A stretch of DNA of 64,000 bases, taken from Callorhinus ursinus (taxonomy: Eukaryota > Chordata > Mammalia > Carnivora > Otariidae). Location of the stretch: contig NW_020312966.1 of assembly GCF_003265705.1 (NCBI RefSeq), forward strand, positions 22,009,436 to 22,073,435. The letters are read 5' to 3'. The position numbers and the translations under genes were made by a program. Position 1 is the stretch's first letter. Every line of letters begins with the position of its first letter. Shown piece after piece: positions 12,266-24,760 of this stretch. Under the pieces are notes generated by a model. The model saw only the letters and a program-made list of their open reading frames with translations. It searched no databases and was not told the origin of the DNA.

Positions 12266-13574
12266 TTTATGATAGTTTATGGGTTCCTATTGAATAAAAC
12301 TTCCTATTGAACAAAATGGGAGTACTTATTTTCCTCTACTATTTTGAAGTGAACATTTAGAAATGTATATGGCCAAGAATATATTAACAAACACTGCTTG
12401 TGGGTGTGTAAAAAAAAAAAAAAACCCATCTGGGGCACCTGACAGTTGTTTTGTCATTAAAGGACTTGGTGAAATGATGAGGACAATTGCACATTCCTTA
12501 TTTTTCAAGAAGTATGTGACTATGGGAAGTTCAAATATGGATTGGTATATGTGCCACAGGCAAGCATGTGATTTTGATAAGGTTTTTATGGAGGCACATC
12601 TTCTGAAATGATTCAATAACCTGAAAGATAGAAAATGAAATTACTACCATTTGAGTCCCTCTCTTTGTATTACCTCTTTCTTCCTTTTCTGTGTCTAATG
12701 TTGGGGACAGAAAAAAGTTGGTGTTTGTTAGGAAGCCTCGCATACATTTGCCTTCCTGGTGACAACAATATGGTAGTGAAAATGCTAATGCAACTAACAG
12801 TACCTCTGAACAGTGATACACAGAACTGCAAACACAACTGAAATGCAATCAAGAAAGGGGACCGTGGAAAATCTGTATTCTCAGCGCTCTTCTCTGACGT
12901 AGCAGACCCTATTTGTCCGCTTTGGTGGTCAAGAGATGGTTTTGTGTGTGTGTGTTCTGAAAAAGATGCTATTTTGTAAAATGTTTTTGGCTGTCTAAAG
13001 TTACCAGTAATTCCAGTGCTGCGTTTTTTGTTTTGTTTTGTTTTTTGTTTGTTTGGTTTTGTCTTCTTCCTCGAAAACGTGTGCCTCAGTGACAGAATTA
13101 CTGATCAATAACTAGTTACCTGGCTGAGCAGTGAGCACCGCTAGGCCTTTTGCCGATGTGGCATTGGAGGTACCCAACTGTGTTCATGAGTGTTCGGAAG
13201 ATCTTGTTTAAGTGATCCACGCAAATGCATGCTCAGCACGTTGTCAGTGATCTGCAGATGCCTTTAGCTTACTGGCTTCGGTAAGGCTTTCCAAGTATTT
13301 GATATTTCACACAAGTGTCATCGATGACATCACTTTGGCAAGGGACTATTCCACTGGAGTTTGTCAATTTTGTGTCTTTTAGCTCTCAACCTGTTCTGCA
13401 AATTCTCATCAAAGGTGCAGATTCTTCTTTGTGGCTCATACCTCCATTTTATGTTTCCTGGAAATGTAGTTGATGTGCAAGGCACATAGGGCAGCCTCTA
13501 TTTACTTCATTGTCAACATGCTTGTCAAAGAGAAGCTTTTGCTTCACATGCTGCCCACACATGCTGCTCCTCGC

Positions 13575-13800
13575 ATTTGGGAAACACTGCCCCCCTCTTC
13601 TGGGCCTGGCCAACTCCTCCAGGGAAGAGCCACCCCCTGTGCTCCTATAGCATCCATGCTCACATTGACCGTATTCTAATTTCCTGTTTAGTTTTTGCTT
13701 TTCCCCTAAACTGGAGGAGAAGGAAATATATTTCATTAATATTTTATCCCCATTCCCCAAACAGGCCATTATAAGCACACAGTATTTTCTAAATGCCTGA
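13575..13800 (+). repeat. L2 LINE fragment
   Basis: CCTGGCCAACTCCT, GGGAAGAGCCACCCCCTGTGCTCC, and ATTCTAATTTCCTGTTTAG match the L2 3' region in order. A 176-residue reverse reading frame overlapping this stretch (13449-13979) is therefore not a gene. Confidence 0.55.
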
Positions 13801-14799
13801 AAGTCTGCCATCAGATACTCCTTATAATCATGGTGCTGGAGTAAAGTCACATGCGAGGCTGAACACGTTCTGACTCTGTTGGGGAGGCAGGGTAAACTGA
13901 CTTGTACATTAGTGACATGTGCAGGCTGGGGTGATTTTATGTCCATAATTTCATAATGCCTGGGCACCCAGGTAGGCAAGAGAACGTTCTGGTTGCCGCC
14001 TTCATCAGACAGGAGCCATGCATTAACCCTTCAGCCAAAAACTTAACAACAATAAAGTGTGATTATGCCTTAGGAGAACTTGGATCTGCCATTCCTTCAG
14101 CCTTTTATGATATAGATGCCGCACTTGGTGTAGACAATTCTCAGAAAGTAATGTATTTAAAGGCACAGGATCTGTTCACGACACAATATGGCCCCAGTCT
14201 CAGAAGCCAACTCTCTGGCTTGTATAGAAACACTTCTGTTTCCCACTCCGGGTGGAAAAATTGACTGTATTAGACTTTGAGATCTTTAAAATAGAGACCT
14301 CCTAAGTGGTTTCCTAGAGTCATTCTGACAGCAGGCGATTTTCTCTTTGCAGTCTGACTTTACACATAAACTTCAACTTCACTGAAATGGTCCTGAGGAT
14401 GTCGGAGAACACACAGAAAAGAGAGCAGCGATGGGCTCCAGATGGGCGGGGGCGGCTTGAGGCCTCTGTCGATCAAGGGCACTCCTAGGCACGGCATGGT
14501 CGAGTCTTTGGCATTGGGACCCGTGAAAAACAAGCTTCACCGTCTCCCTGCCCTGCTGTGTGGTCAGTGCCTGAGGACTGTGGGTCATTCGTGTTTCCCC
14601 ACTTGGAGATGAGCTCTTCTTTCGGCCCAGAAAGTTAACAGCTGCATTTCCTCCTTCCCTGATGAAGCTTCCCCTAAATTTCTACATCAGAGTTAGGTTT
14701 TGCTCCAATGTTGGATAAAAACCCTGGTTTTCCCCTAACAATGTCTACCCCACTCTCCCGTGCTCAGTAAAACAGTAAAATCCCTTTACTGGTTTGCAT

Positions 14800-14935
14800 C
14801 ACTCACTAGGTTATACGCTCCACGGAGACAGGAAGTGTGACCATTTTGCTTATTCTAAGAGCCCACCAAAGTGCCTGGTTCATATTAAGCTCTCAATACG
14901 TGGCTGTTAATAAAGAGTTGGATAAATGACTAAAT
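14800..14935 (+). repeat. L2 3' end
   Basis: TATACGCTCCACGGAGACAGGAAG, GTGCCTGGTTCATATTAAGC, and TCTCAATACGTGGCTGTTAA with a GGATAAATGAC end match the L2 3' terminus pattern. Confidence 0.55.
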
Positions 14936-15279
14936 CGCCCCCATTCTCAGCCCAGCCCTCACAGGGAAATTTGTGGAATTCTGTCATGCCTAGTAAAACA
15001 CTGTAAGGATTTTTTTTTTTTTTAAAGGTGTGGGCCCCATTTATTAAATAAGATTATTTTGTTATTATATATGGGTAGGTGTTGGTCTCATAAAATAACA
15101 AACTTCAGCAAGACTGACGCCCAAGGAAGGTCAGTCAAATCAGCAAAGGTCGCCATCCGAATCAGATATTTAGCACAATACCTGGTTCCTTAAGTTACAT
15201 TTTCTCTGGAGTCGTTTGATACTGCATTATCAACTTCCTTTAATGCAAGAGGCAGCTTGGTGGCAGTGGGTTTGCTGCT

Positions 15280-15455
15280 GCCCAAACTCCGGTTTAATTC
15301 CTGCTTCATGATTTAAGAGCCGTGTGAGCTCAGTTTCCCTCAGCTCGAAGTTGTGAAAATGACTTCCCTGTGACAGGTTTGTTGTGAGAAACAAATGAGC
15401 TCATATATGTTAGGACTGAGCACCAAATAGGCCTGACACATGTGTGAATTCCCTT
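15280..15455 (+). repeat. MIR
   Basis: GGTTTAATTCCTGCTTCATGATT, GAGCTCAGTTTCCCTCAGCT, and TTGTTGTGAGAAACAAATGAG are in MIR order. Confidence 0.5.
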
Positions 15456-16639
15456 CCCCGCGTTGTAGCCCAGAGAACTAACCGTCCCGTTGGACATCAT
15501 TTGAGCCCACCTTAACACTTTCCTTTAGGAAAACACTGGAGGCCTCTGCCAGATGCCAAGCAGCTCCCTCGTGGAGATGTATGTGACAATGCTATATTTA
15601 GCCCGCCCATACACAGACAGCAACTAAAATCTCATCCTCCCGTTTCCTCAAACTGCTCTTCAGATAGCTTCTTTAAATTCCGCCACTGTTAGCTGAGTTA
15701 TTTTATACAGACATATCCAATTTTAAATAGTCCTCTTCTTTGGCATGACTCATCCCTCCCGTGGCTGGTTTTAGGGCTCCAGTTACGTCCCTAGGAGCCA
15801 CTCCCTGTCTTCCCTTGGGCATGTTTTAGGTACACCTCCTCGAATACCTCCTAGTCCTGATTTTTGTTTTCTCCTGATGATAGAAATAGTACTTCTATTG
15901 CTCTAGCTATTTCTTGACTCCCTTGCCTTTTTGCCAGGGTACCTATCTGTTCACACATCATTTTAATGAGCTGCCCAATTTGATTACTAGAAGACACTGG
16001 AGTGTTACAGGGGATTGACCATTCTTTCCAGAAACACTGTCAGGTTTCACGTCCTCCTGCAATTTACCAAGTGTCACTTAATTTTGCTTTATTTTTTTTT
16101 TTTTTCACACCCTGGCTGACTCCTCATCAGAGTCATTATCCACCCCTCTTGGTGATCTACTTAACACTTCATTACAAAATATGTTCAGCTCAGCTCCTTT
16201 CTCACCGACCCCCCGCTCTTCACTTGTCAACAAGACCCGCGTCCCCCTCTCCCTCGCGATCCTTCCAGGGGCTCAGGATCTGGCGGTCACGGCTTCTCCC
16301 TCACGGGCCAGTCCTCAGCGGTGTCCGCTTCAGCCCGCACGTCATCCGCTTCGATTCCTTCCCGATTGTCCTTGTTCTCCCTCTTCGGTGTTGGGGCATA
16401 CACACTGATGATAGTGAACGCTTTGAGGACAGGACCTCGAATATCTGCTTAAAACAAAAGCAAAAAAATAGGAAAAGACAAGGGTCACTTGGGAGGAGAG
16501 TGGGATGAGAGTCATTTTTTTTCTTTTGAAAATTAAAAATCTGCTCAGTTATTAGAAACCTCATAGGAACGTTGCCCTCCCAGGGTTTGTGGGATGTGGG
16601 AGCTGGAGGGAAGATCATTCTGGCTACAGGTGAGTGGGT

Positions 16640-16800
16640 GTGCCCGCATGGCCGTGGGGCCTGATGCGGGCTTTGGGGACCCAGCAGTGACAAGACAGAC
16701 AAGCTCTCTGCCCTCATGGAGCCCGTATTCTAGAGGAGAAACAGACAAGTAGACGATGAATAAATACAACGGACATTTCAGAATGCAATAATATCAGCAT
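16640..16800 (+). repeat. Ancient interspersed repeat, family not named
   Basis: CAAGCTCTCTGCCCTCATGGAGCCCGTATTCTAGAGG is a motif common to old mammalian repeats. I recognise the motif but cannot name the family with confidence. Confidence 0.35.
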
Positions 16801-17078
16801 GTGATAGAGCAATGGTGAAAGAAAGAGCATATAGTTTCAACGATGTGAAAATTAAACCTTGCATATTATGAGGCTCCGAGTAAGTCTGTGGCTCACTTCA
16901 TATTAAGCTGTTTTAACAGAATAAAATGTTTCTGTCCTCCTGTGAATTCATAGCACTATTGCCTCTCTAGTGGCTCTCAGCCTTTTGAATGCATAGAAAA
17001 AGATCCTGGAGACTTTCATGCTGATAAGCATCCCTGTGTGTGTGCAGTAACAACAATAAGACAACAGCACCCATTTTT

Positions 17079-17617
17079 AAAAATTTTTATTTATGTATTT
17101 ATCTATGTATGTATGCATTTACTTATTATGTTCAATTAGCCAACATATAGGACACCATTAGTTTTTGATGTAGTGTTCAGCGATTCATTAGTTGCATATA
17201 ACACCCAGTGCTCATCACCACAGGTGCCCTCCTTAATACCCATCACCCTGTTACCCCATCCCCCACCCCCCACCCCACCCCTTCAGCAACCCTCAGTTTG
17301 TTTTCCGGAGTCCAGAGTCTCTCATGGTTTGTCTCCCTCTCTGATTTCTTCCCATTCAGTTTTCCCTCCCTTCCCCTGTTCTTTATGTTCCATATATAAG
17401 TGAAACTATATGATAATTGTCTTTCTCTGCTTGACTTATTTCACTTAGCATAATCCCCTCCAGTTCCATCCATGTTGATGCAAATGGTAGGTATTCATTC
17501 CATATTCAATTGTGTATATATATATATATACACACACACCACATCTTCCTTATCCATTCATCTGTTGAAGGATGTCTGCACTCCTTCTACGGTTTGGCTA
17601 TTGTGGACATTGCTAAT
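17079..17617 (-). mobile_element. Carnivore LINE-1 3' end, reverse orientation
   Basis: It reads in reverse: T-rich tail, TGTTCAATTAGCCAACATATAGG, ATAACACCCAGTGCTCATCAC, the pyrimidine-rich G-tract complement (CCCCACCCCCCACCCC), then ORF2 C-terminal coding sequence (CCTCCAGTTCCATCCATG, TTATCCATTCATCTGTTG). AGCACCCATTTTT occurs on both sides (17066-17078 and 17618-17630) as a 13-bp target-site duplication. Confidence 0.88.
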
Positions 17618-17630
17618 AGCACCCATTTTT

Positions 17631-17876
17631 TTAAAGAAGGTATTTATTTATTTATTTGAGAGTGTAAGCGAGAGTGCGGAGGGGGCAAGGGGTCGGGGGA
17701 GAATCCCAAGCAGATTCTGCACTGAGCTCAGAGCCTGACGGGGGGCCTGACTTGGGACTCTAGGAGGGACTTGACACAGGGTTTGACAGGAGGCTCAGTC
17801 TCACGGCCCTGAAATCATGACCTGAGCTGAAACCAAGAGTCAGATGCTCAACCATCAGAACAACCCAAGCACTCCA
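17631..17876 (-). mobile_element. Reverse SINE sharing a target site with the adjacent L1
   Basis: TTAAAGAAGGTATTTATTTATTTATTTGAGAG tail, GAAATCATGACCTGAGCTGAA, and a diverged head ending AAGCACTCC. The middle (17730-17800) holds extra sequence that partly repeats itself. AATAGCACCCATTT precedes and follows it (about 17615-17628 and 17877-17890). Confidence 0.8.
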
Positions 17877-17889
17877 ATAGCACCCATTT

Positions 17890-18050
17890 ACTGAGTGCTT
17901 ACTGGTGCTTCCATTTTAGCAGGGAGATAGAGAGGCAATGAAAAATAAACTTAACAAACAGGGAAATTCTATTGTATGTTAGAAGATTATAAAAGACACA
18001 GGGAAAAACAAAGTAAGATGAGCAGGGCTGGAGAGTAGCCATGGGGGGGG
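17890..18050 (+). repeat. Ancient interspersed repeat, family not named
   Basis: TACTGAGTGCTTACTGGTGC, AATAAACTTAACAAACAGGGAAATTCTATTGTATGTTAGAAG, and GCAGGGCTGGAGAG follow an order seen in an old mammalian repeat. The recent L1 and SINE appear to have landed inside it. Confidence 0.4.
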
Positions 18051-20576
18051 GGGGTTGCGCTGCGTTAATCTGCCCAGTGAGGGTGGTGGCCAGGTTTCCG
18101 TGTGCACCCAGGACTTTCCCTTGTCCCAGTCTCTCAAGCTGTCACATCAGAATGTAAGTGAATAGAACAGCATCTTTACAAAGATGACCTTGAATCAATA
18201 TATTTATGAAAATGTAAATAATCCACATACTCAAATACTTTATTATTTATAATTACCTTTATAATATGTATAATGTTATTTATAATATATCATACCTCAC
18301 AGCAGAGAGAGACACACAAATTCTGTAATACCTGAAATGAGAACCGTCGCTTGCTGCAGCTTATTTGCCAAACTATCATACACATCCATGTGGCATCTTG
18401 CACGCTGTGGTATAGACCAATTATCTTTATGCTACTTAACATTTTTCAGCTCTTTTTTTCCCCTCCCCAAATAGAAAGGAGTCAACCACAGAGGCCATGA
18501 AATTTCCCAGATGTCCGGCAACACCTAGCAGAGCACTTCACAAAGAGTCACCCATCGTTATTAATTAGCTGAAATTCATGAAGTCACAATGTAGGCGGGA
18601 GTTGGCAGCACATCTCAGTATCCAGAGAGCATGTGCACAGGTGAGAGAAATTTCAGGCAAGATGTGAGTTATGGTAGAGGTTGCATGCCGTTACAGCCTC
18701 ATGGAGCCTTCATGAAGCATGTTGTTGTGGTCTGCCTAGAGTTTAAGTTTGCAAGGCTGGTATATTTGCCCAAACAGTGCCCCACCCCAGTCTTCACTAG
18801 CTAATGTCCCTGAATACAAACCGAGCGGTTCATACTGGAGTGCGTGTATGCAGGGAAGTACGTGAAGGTGGGGAATATTCTAAAGACAACTTTCTGTTGT
18901 AACGATCCAAGTCAAGTGTTTACTTAGATGTCATAAGGATACTTCTAGGTAGGTGGAGTTTCTAGTTAGTGTGAAGTCATTTTAGGCTTTAAAACCTCCT
19001 CCATTTCTGTTTTTCTGGTCCAGGATCTGAATTGTTGATTCATGACAAGAGCAGGGTCTGATGTTATAATAGACATAAGTCAAATATGTTTCCAGGGTCC
19101 AAGGTCTTGTGGTATCCTGGATTTTCGTAAGACCTAACTTGAAATGACAGTCTTTTAGATGAACAATATAAGCCTGGGATGGATGATGGTGCAGGATGTG
19201 CAAAGAGATGAATTTAGGATAAGTTAAAAGCACTCTTTCACATTATAGAGAAAAACAATAGTTTTGCTATTTCCACTTGATTGGCATTCCTAACAACTGC
19301 TCACCTGTTAGCAGCCTTTGCCATTAGGTCTGAATGTCACAGCCATGGGGAAAAAAAAAATCCATATTAAGGCCCCTTGTTGAGGCAGAGAGGGGCTCTT
19401 TGGACCACATCAATTAATGAGGAAGCTGAGTATTCACCTTCTCATATTTCTTACAACTGTCATGAGAAATGGACACCCTGACTCTATTTTAATCATGTTG
19501 ATATAAATGTTGAATGCCAAGCAGATGTAACTCAGTGCAGATATTCTGTAATATTTCTGATACTGTGGGGTTAAAAAGAGAGAGAGCATGATGAAAATGA
19601 TATTTTACATTCCCAGCACTCATTGTGGCACAAAAAACCCAAGCACAAGACTTACTCTTCTTTCTCATGTCTCCTCCCCACCCCCAGCAGAAAGTATCAC
19701 TTACATCAGTTCCCAGAAATAAATAATATACCATGTAGGGGGCCCCTCTGATTGTGCTCAGCCCATGAACTGGTTAAAGAGATTCCCTCAAAGCTGAATA
19801 AAAATGGTACTGAACAGATTAAAAATGGCGGACAGAGTGGCCCCAAGCCTTCCCACCAGATTCATAGCTTGCCACGTGTGTCATCTTGGAGGGTCAAAGA
19901 TAAACGTCCTTTACGGAACCTGCATATTTAGCCTTTTTTTTCCCCCTGATGCTGTGGGATCAGGATGGATATCACATATTTTTCAATTCTGAAAAATAAA
20001 TCAACCCCGCATCACAACTGGTTAATGACAGGGTGCCTCGTGCTGTACTTGGAGGGCTGTTTTGGTTGTTGGAATAAATAGATGCCCCCAAGAATTATAT
20101 CATAAAAATAATTGGCGTAGCATGTCTCTGTGGGCCGCTCTGCCACCCCCCATCCCACCTGCCCTTAATGGCCATTATCCATAGCAGGGCACTTGAGGTC
20201 ACTAGGGTGGTCTTTGTGTACAGGACCCTACTATCCATCCTATGTCGCCCTCCAGATTGTGAGCTATGGCAAACAGATTAGAAAACCAGCTTATTCTTTG
20301 CATACAGGATGTAGATTTGACCTTGTGTCGTCCTTCTGCGTCTTGTATGATCTCACAAACCCTCGACACAAGACTTTCAAGCAGCCTGGTAAAAAAACCT
20401 CCAACTGTGCTTTGGTTTTGAGTTTAAATCATAATATTCCAATCATTTGTTGGTTTTGCTATGAAGATGCCTGGGGCATCCAACTGCAGCTGGGAGGGCA
20501 GACTTGCCATTGTTAGTAATTAGAAGGAGCCTGGTAGTGATTCAAGGTAGCTCAGAATTCATATATTAAACACACA

Positions 20577-20610
<34 letters not shown>

Positions 20611-22567
20611 TGTGTTAGTGAGATGTAGTTTGCTGAATTCATTGTAGCTATGTGGCTGTCTTTTTAACCTTGCTGCCCTCCTCATTATACATGCAGTCAG
20701 TCACCAAAGGCCCTGCTTTCCTGCTGTGCTCCTGAAGCCTGGTAAAATGCATCAAATATTAGATGAATCTTCTGGTCTTCCTCTCTGTTGGCCACTGTCT
20801 CTGAGATTTCAGCTATGTTGATGTAGCTGTAAGTTGAAATAAATTCCTAACACCTAAAATGTGTGCTAGGGCTTCGTAGGCACAGAATAAATGCCTAATG
20901 AATTAATAAAGAAAGAAATGATTACACGAAAGGGTATTGTTTATGGTATTTCAAAGACAGCAACTTTATTTTACCCAAGAAGTTAATCAATAGAGAATTG
21001 CCTAATCTCTTACACCCATGGAAAAGTTCTCGGGGGAGGCAAAATTCTATGGCTTCTTCTTGGTGTTGTCTTAGTTACCAAGATAGCAGCACCTGCATAT
21101 GTAAAATAGTTTCCCCTACCAAAGGTCCCATCTCAGGGGTTATTTTCTTGTCTCTAAAGAAGGTATTAACACTCATTAACAACTGGACTCTCTGAAAATA
21201 GATAGGGATGCTATTTCAGGGGGGAATATCATTTTAGCGGTGTAACGGGGAAACATTGGCGGCATAGCAAATTAATGGAAGTCTCACATTAAACAGTTTG
21301 ATAAGGTCATTTGTGATCATCTCAGTAACTTCATTCCATGAATTTCAGAGTTTGAGATTAAGGTAGACAGAATCATTGAAGCATTCATGAGTTGTTCACA
21401 TTTTGATTTGGATAACGTCTATATGTTTTATGAGCTCTTCCATTACAAATAAACCTCAATTCAACTTTCTTGATCTACTCTTTGATTTGCTAGCATCATT
21501 CATCTGGAATTCAAATTTAGCTGGAATTAACCAGATTTCCTTTTAATGTAAACATGCACAGAACAGATAATTAATAAATTTCCTAATTAGACTTTACTAC
21601 TATACCCATAAATATGCTTTTGAGTTTTCATAGTATTATCAGCCTTATGAAGTCTTACTTGGTGGGTGAACAGTTGTAATCATAAACAGAAGTAGAAGCT
21701 AAAGGTAAGGGCAATGAAAGTAGAAAGGTCATAAAGAAAAGTGAAAAGGGGGACCTGAGGAAAAATTTTTGAAGCCAAGCAAAACGATCAGATGTCATGT
21801 AGTTTGCAGTGATGCCAAGATCCAGTTCTCCCTGATGTTTCCTGGTGAGCAAGTCTGGCTTCAACTGGGCTCTGTCTCGAGCCTTATCAAGTGATTCTAC
21901 CAGTATTTTCAGGAACACTCACAGGAAATGCTAATTGACAAATTTTGGGGAATCAACCACAGAGGTATTTTTATGTAAAAATATGCCCTGTTACTCGAGA
22001 AGAACAAATTTCTCTACATGTGCATAACAGCAAGTGTTTAGATACATCTTCCAAAAAAATAATATTTTTTAAGAGTCCCAGCCTTCTTTATGATAAAATA
22101 CTTCCATCTTCCTTTCTAGGAGGATAATAGTAAAAAGTCTCCCCGCCCCCCCATGGTAGCAAGTTACAAATGTACAATGGAAATTTATAAGAAAGAGTTT
22201 CTGAGAGCTGTAGATTCCCATTTATAACTTCACAGAAAAGTTTTTAAAAGCTCAACATTTGAATATTTTTGCATTAATTAGGCAGCGGGCTATGTAGTGA
22301 GCTCTAAGGATGGATTATGAGTTTTGACCTAATGTCCTTTGACAAATGAAGAGAGTGTAATGATTTAAACCAAATTCTAAAGCCCTTATCCACAGTCTGT
22401 CTCTTTATTTGCCTCCTGGTCAATCTTGTTTACAATGTATAATTAAAGAGGTGTTCAGTCTCTTCCAAGGTGTGTGAAAGGAGCTGAGATTTAGGAAGGC
22501 TGCGGGTGTGAGGGGCTTATCTCAAACCCTTTCTCTCCAGACAGGGAGGTGAGTGTGTCTGGTTGTG
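18051..22567. other. Intergenic, mainly unique sequence
   Basis: No gene seen. A G10 run lies at 18044-18053, a CA repeat at 20571, and a possible L2 3' end at 20835-20925 (GGCACAGAATAAATGCCTAATGAATTAA). The rest has no recognised element. Confidence 0.5.
20571..20608. repeat. (CA)n microsatellite
   Basis: 38 bp of CA with one T interruption (CATACA). Confidence 0.95.
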
Positions 22568-23211
22568 ATGGGATAATCGACAGATGAATGGATAAAGAAG
22601 ATGTGGTATATATACACAATGGAATATTATGCAGCCATCAAAAGGAATGAGATCTTGCCATTTGCAACGACGTGGATGGAACTGGAGGGTGTTATGCTTA
22701 GTGAAATAAGTCAATCAGAGAAAGACATGTATCATATGACCTCACTGATATGAGGAATTCTTAATCTCAGGAACAAACTGAAGGTTGCTGGAGTGGTTGG
22801 GGGTGGGAGGGATGGGGTGGCTGGGTGACAGACATTGGGGAGGGTATGTGCTACGGTGAGCGCTGTGAATTGTGCAAGACTGTTGAATCACAGATCTGTA
22901 CTTCTGAAACAAATAACGCAACATATTTTAAGAAAAAAGAAAAAGAAGATAGCAGGAGAGGAAGAATGAAGGGGAGTAAGTCAGAGGGGGAGACGAACCA
23001 GGAGAGACGATGGACTCTGAAAAACAAACTGAGGTTTCTAGAGGGGAGGAGGGTAGGGGGATGGGTTAGCCTGGTGATGGGTATTGAACAGGGCACATTC
23101 TGCGTGGAGCACTGGGTGTTATGAACAAACAATGAATCATGGAACACTACACCAAAACAAATGATGTAATATATGGTGATTAACATAACAATAAAAAATT
23201 AAGAAAAAAAA
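22568..23211 (+). mobile_element. Carnivore LINE-1 3' end with ORF2 C-terminus
   Basis: Starts in ORF2 coding sequence (AAGAAGATGTGGTATATATACA, ATTATGCAGCCATCAAAAGG, CGTGGATGGAACTGGAGG) and continues through the L1 3' UTR (GAGGGGAGGAGGGTAGGGGGATGGG, GGAGCACTGGGTGTTATG). It ends GGTGATTAACATAACAATAAAA plus an A-rich tail. It is 5'-truncated, and no clear duplication was found. It is the longest recent L1 piece here and encodes no complete protein. Confidence 0.9.
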
Positions 23212-24412
23212 CCACGCATCTTTAACCTAAGTCTAATGTTCCCCCTACACTTGAACGTAGTTCGCAGTCTTGTATAGTGTCCCTGTTCGTTTTCTGGCAA
23301 ACAGAGCTTTATTTTTGGTGACCAGGCTGACTCATGCCTCACATCCCAGAACTGTGGTTTTCCATGACAGTCAGCATTTCTGGCTTCTGATTGTGAGGCT
23401 GACTGTGATGACATTCCCCAAGCTTAACACTGGCCGGGAGAAAACCCTCCTGCGTCAGGGCAGTGTGACTGCTTTCCTCACAGAGCTGGCCAAGCCACCC
23501 TTACAAGCAATAGAAAGTAGAAAACTTTAAAATACGGATTTTGTTTTGCTCTGAATGAGGTCAGAACTTAGTTCCTAAGTTTGAGGATGAGAACCACTTG
23601 CTACCACGTGCCTTCCCAGATTTCAAGTTGGGAAACCGGAAGCGTGAGAATAGCGACAATGTGTGTATTTGACAGCATTATGGTACAGGGTTGACTTGAC
23701 TAATGTCTATTGTGCCGTGTGGAAATTAAAGCACGCTAGAAACCTTGTAGGCTCCGTCCCAAGAGTGTCTCCCGTCTAGACAGATGAGGTCGTAACTGCG
23801 GGTTCTGCGCTTCAGCATAAATCAGGGAGTCCTAGTGGATGTTTGCCCATCAGCTTGAGGCATCTGTGACACTGACCCATAAACATGGGGGGCTTGTCTG
23901 TGGCTTAGGTGGATGATGTAATACTGCCCCCATTTCGCATTTGAGTTTTTATTAAATAAATGGTCATTCGAAGTAAAATCACGAACCCGTGAATATGTTA
24001 AAGAAAATCCTTGAACAGCCACAATAGATGTCATTATGCTGAGGCTGTATGGGGGGCGGAGTCAAGGGGTCAGTGGAGGAAGGTTACCCTGATTCACCTG
24101 ACAGGTCAGGAACAGCACCTCCCCACGGCCTCCCCAGACCCCAAAGTTCTCCACCTGAGACCGCAAGTGTCCGTTTACCTGCTACGCATGGCCTTGGCAG
24201 TAGCCTCAAGATGACATATATGAGGACTTTTGGTCCTTTTTGTCTCCCTCCTCCTCCTGGTGGGACAGCACAGGAGTTCCAGGCTCCAGGAGAGAGAGGA
24301 GAGTGAACCGTGAGTCGTGGTCACAGAGTTGAGTCACACTGGGTCAGGAGAGACAAAATGCAATACACAGGCTGTGGACCGAGGTTTTAAACTGAGCTGA
24401 ATTAATTATGTT

Positions 24413-24508
24413 TTTTAAAGAGGCTCCACCCCCAGCATAGGGCTTGAACTCATAGCCCCGAGATCAAGGGTCCCATGATCTACTGACTGAGCCAGCCAGG
24501 CACCCCTA
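24413..24508 (-). mobile_element. Short old carnivore SINE, reverse
   Basis: TTTTTTAAAGAGGCTCCACCCCCAGCATAGGG, AGCCCCGAGATCAAGGGTCCC, and GAGCCAGCCAGGCACCCC. It lacks the CT tract, like the copies at 3511 and 30725. Confidence 0.8.
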
Positions 24509-24719
24509 CGCTGAGTGAAATTAGTTTGGACTTTTAAGCAACTGATAATAGTTGACAAATGACAGAATCTGATTGTGATGATATTAAAGTACACGAAAAA
24601 GGGCTTTTACAGAGCAGGTCTGAAAACAGCAGTTAGAGAGAGAGAAAAATATCACATTTCCATTCCACCAAGTAAACTTTTCAATTTAACCTCATGTTCC
24701 ACACCTTTTTCTGGGTTGT

Positions 24720-24760
24720 GTTGAATGAATGAATGAGTGGATGGATGAATGAGTGAATTT
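24720..24760. repeat. Short GAAT/GGAT tandem
   Basis: GAATGAATGAATGAGTGGATGGATGAATGAGTGAAT, an imperfect 4-bp repeat. Confidence 0.8.

Larger units (their letters stand above)
12266..17065. other. Intergenic with L2/MIR remnants
   Basis: Besides the listed L2 and MIR pieces the sequence is unique. A T/G-rich stretch (TTTTG repeats) lies at about 13025-13061. The 168-codon forward frame at 16002-16508 has no family resemblance. Confidence 0.5.

Noticed and set aside
12423..12445. GGGGCACCTG after a poly-A run, resembling a SINE start
   Set aside because: Homology stops after about 10 bases. No core, tail or duplication follows.
13449..13979. 176-codon minus-strand frame
   Set aside because: Overlaps an L2 remnant read in the opposite direction. 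No domain or conserved motif.
22851..23186. Frames within 22.8-23.2 kb
   Set aside because: They fall in a LINE-1 3' UTR and its ORF2 C-terminus, on the wrong strand or without an intact frame.
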